This document shows positions 23,763-25,345 of a DNA stretch of 25,345 bases, piece after piece (position 1 is the stretch's first letter; each line of letters starts with the position of its first letter). The translations under genes and the position numbers were made by a program. Below the pieces are notes generated by a model that ran no database searches, had not been told where the DNA came from, and was given only the letters and a program-made list of their open reading frames with translations. The stretch comes from Veillonella sp. (GTDB taxonomy: Bacteria; Bacillota; Negativicutes; Veillonellales; Veillonellaceae), in NCBI RefSeq assembly GCF_015058545.1, contig NZ_SVCB01000021.1, positions 1 to 25,345 on the forward strand. The letters run 5' to 3'.

Positions 23763-24829
23763 AAGGCAAATTAGTATTACAAGATGGCTCCGTATACGAA
23801 GGTAAGCTCTTAGGGGCTAGACCAATCCTCGGCGAAGTTGTATTTAACACCGGTATGACTGGTTACCAGGAAATTTTGACCGACCCTTCGTACGCCGATC
23901 AAATTATCACATTGACCTATCCGCTCATCGGTAACTATGGCGTGTACCGCGACATCGCGCAGGCACCGAAACCATATTGCCGCGGTATGATTGTGGGCGA
24001 ACTTTGTACCTTCCCAAGCAATTGGCAAAATGAAGGCTTATTTGAAGAATATTTACGGGCGTACGGCGTACCTTGTCTCTATGATGTGGATACTCGTGCC
24101 ATTACCCGTAACATCCGTAATCACGGCGTTATGAAAGGCGTTATCTGCCCGGTAGATACGCCGCAGGAACGCATTGACGCGTTGTTAAAACAAGATTTAC
24201 CGACCGACCAGGTTATGCAGGTAACTACCAAGTGGCAAGGTTTTCGCGGTAATGAAAACGCTGAATACCACGTGGCCGTTTATGACTTCGGGGTTAAAGA
24301 AAATATCTTGAAATCCCTCGAAGCGAGCGGTTGCCGCTTGTCCATTTTCCCAGCCGACACTAAGGCGGAAGACGTATTGGCCGTAAATCCGGACGGCATT
24401 TTCTTGTCAAACGGACCGGGGGACCCTTCGGACCTCGGCTACGCCGTTGAAGAAATTAAAAAATTACTCGGCAAAAAACCGATTTTCGGTATTTGCATGG
24501 GTCACCAAGTATTGTCCTTAGCGTTTGGCGGCTCCACGTATAAATTACGTTTCGGTCACCGCGGGTCCAACCATCCGGTTAAAGACCTTCGCACCGGTCG
24601 CGTGTACATTACCTCACAGAACCACGGCTTTGCGGTAGATGAAAACAGCTTAAAAGACGCTGATATCACGATTACCCATCGCAGTGTGAACGATAACACT
24701 GTGGAAGGTATGCGCCACAACAGCTTGCCAATCATGTCGGTACAATATCATCCGGAAGCATCGCCGGGACCGACTGACAATCTGTACTTGTTCGACGAAT
24801 TCAAAGCAATGATGAAAGAATATAAATAG
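23759..24829 (+). CDS. carA: Carbamoyl-phosphate synthase small (glutaminase) subunit
   Basis: The 356-residue protein releases ammonia from glutamine for the large subunit. The N-terminal CarA domain is followed by a class I amidotransferase domain with LSNGPGDPSD, nucleophile Cys246 in GICMGHQ, and His331/Glu333 in QYHPEASPGP. All triad residues are present. The start is GTG 23759, with GAGGGAG about 10 nt upstream. carB begins 13 nt after its stop. In the pyr operon it supplies carbamoyl phosphate for pyrB (and probably arginine synthesis). Confidence 0.97.
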   Translation: MKGKLVLQDGSVYEGKLLGARPILGEVVFNTGMTGYQEILTDPSYADQIITLTYPLIGNYGVYRDIAQAPKPYCRGMIVGELCTFPSNWQNEGLFEEYLRAYGVPCLYDVDTRAITRNIRNHGVMKGVICPVDTPQERIDALLKQDLPTDQVMQVTTKWQGFRGNENAEYHVAVYDFGVKENILKSLEASGCRLSIFPADTKAEDVLAVNPDGIFLSNGPGDPSDLGYAVEEIKKLLGKKPIFGICMGHQVLSLAFGGSTYKLRFGHRGSNHPVKDLRTGRVYITSQNHGFAVDENSLKDADITITHRSVNDNTVEGMRHNSLPIMSVQYHPEASPGPTDNLYLFDEFKAMMKEYK

Positions 24830-24842
24830 AAAGGGCTGACCA

Positions 24843-25345
24843 ATGACAATGGAAAATAAGAAAATACTCGTTATTGGATCGGGCCCGATTATTATCGGCC
24901 AGGCAGCAGAATTTGACTATGCCGGTACCCAGGCTTGCCGCTCCCTTCGTGAAGAAGGCTATGAAGTAGTGCTCGTAAACTCCAATCCGGCAACCATCAT
25001 GACGGACCGCGACATTGCGGACCGCGTATACATTGAACCAATCAGTTTGGAATTTGTAACGGAAGTTATCCGCAAAGAACGTCCTTACGGCTTGCTCGCT
25101 ACTTTGGGCGGCCAGGTAGGCCTCAACATGGCGGTGGAATTATCTGAAGCGGGCATTCTTGAAAAATACGGCGTAAAACTGTTGGGTACAACTTTGGCAG
25201 CTATTAAACAGGCCGAAGACCGTGAACTTTTCAAAGAAGCCATGGAACGCATTAACCAACCGGTACCGGAAAGTGATATTTTCAGCGACGTAGATAAAGC
25301 CGTTGAATTTGCCAATAAAATCGGTTATCCGATTATCATTGGCCC
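24843..25345 (+). CDS. carB: Carbamoyl-phosphate synthase large subunit (5' part only)
   Basis: The window ends after about 167 codons of a gene normally near 1,070 codons. The visible part is the first ATP-grasp region: ILVIGSGPIIIGQAAEFDYAG, then NSNPATIMTD and TLGGQVGLNMA, all typical of CarB. It uses ammonia from CarA, bicarbonate and two ATP to make carbamoyl phosphate. ATG 24843 follows GAAAGGG at 24829-24835; ATG 24849 is a less well spaced alternative. Confidence 0.96.
   Translation, partial: MTMENKKILVIGSGPIIIGQAAEFDYAGTQACRSLREEGYEVVLVNSNPATIMTDRDIADRVYIEPISLEFVTEVIRKERPYGLLATLGGQVGLNMAVELSEAGILEKYGVKLLGTTLAAIKQAEDRELFKEAMERINQPVPESDIFSDVDKAVEFANKIGYPIIIG

Overview
The window looks like a chromosomal segment from a diderm Firmicute of the class Negativicutes (Veillonella/Negativicoccus/Dialister-like; genus not determined). 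A Firmicute-type core cluster (HAD phosphatase, rapZ, yvcK, whiA) and PyrR-type RNA attenuation sit beside outer-membrane biology: TonB, ExbB, ExbD, two TonB-dependent receptors, and an SLH-domain protein resembling the OmpM porins of Negativicutes. No rRNA, tRNA, CRISPR array or insertion sequence was seen.

Region 1 (1-1870, minus strand, AT-richer than the rest) holds the 5' end of an SLH/OmpM-like gene and, directly upstream of it, an orphan large serine recombinase with an unusual hairpin between its Shine-Dalgarno and start codon. Region 2 (1871-7767, plus strand) is the conserved core cluster followed by an exported protein of unknown function and a clear terminator.

Region 3 (7768-21172, plus strand) is an iron/heme locus: tonB, an AraC regulator, exbB-exbD, a HutW/ChuW-type radical SAM protein (anaerobic heme opening), a FecCD-type ABC importer, a flavodoxin, and two paralogous TonB-dependent receptors. 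A working model is: receptors bind heme at the outer membrane, TonB-ExbBD energises uptake, the binding protein and ABC importer carry heme to the cytoplasm, and HutW with flavodoxin as likely electron donor breaks the porphyrin without oxygen to release iron. This route is inferred from families and synteny. The gaps in this region carry several long nested hairpins ending in T-runs, operator-like inverted repeats and long leaders, so regulation appears layered.

Region 4 (21173-25345, plus strand) is the pyrimidine operon pyrB-pyrC-carA-carB (carB cut by the window end), preceded by a strong sigma-70-like promoter and a textbook PyrR attenuator. pyrR itself is not in the window.

The most interesting points are the anaerobic heme-use locus with a His/Gly/Met-rich tail on its radical SAM enzyme, the long hairpin terminating just before the AraC start, and the orphan recombinase upstream of a surface-protein gene.
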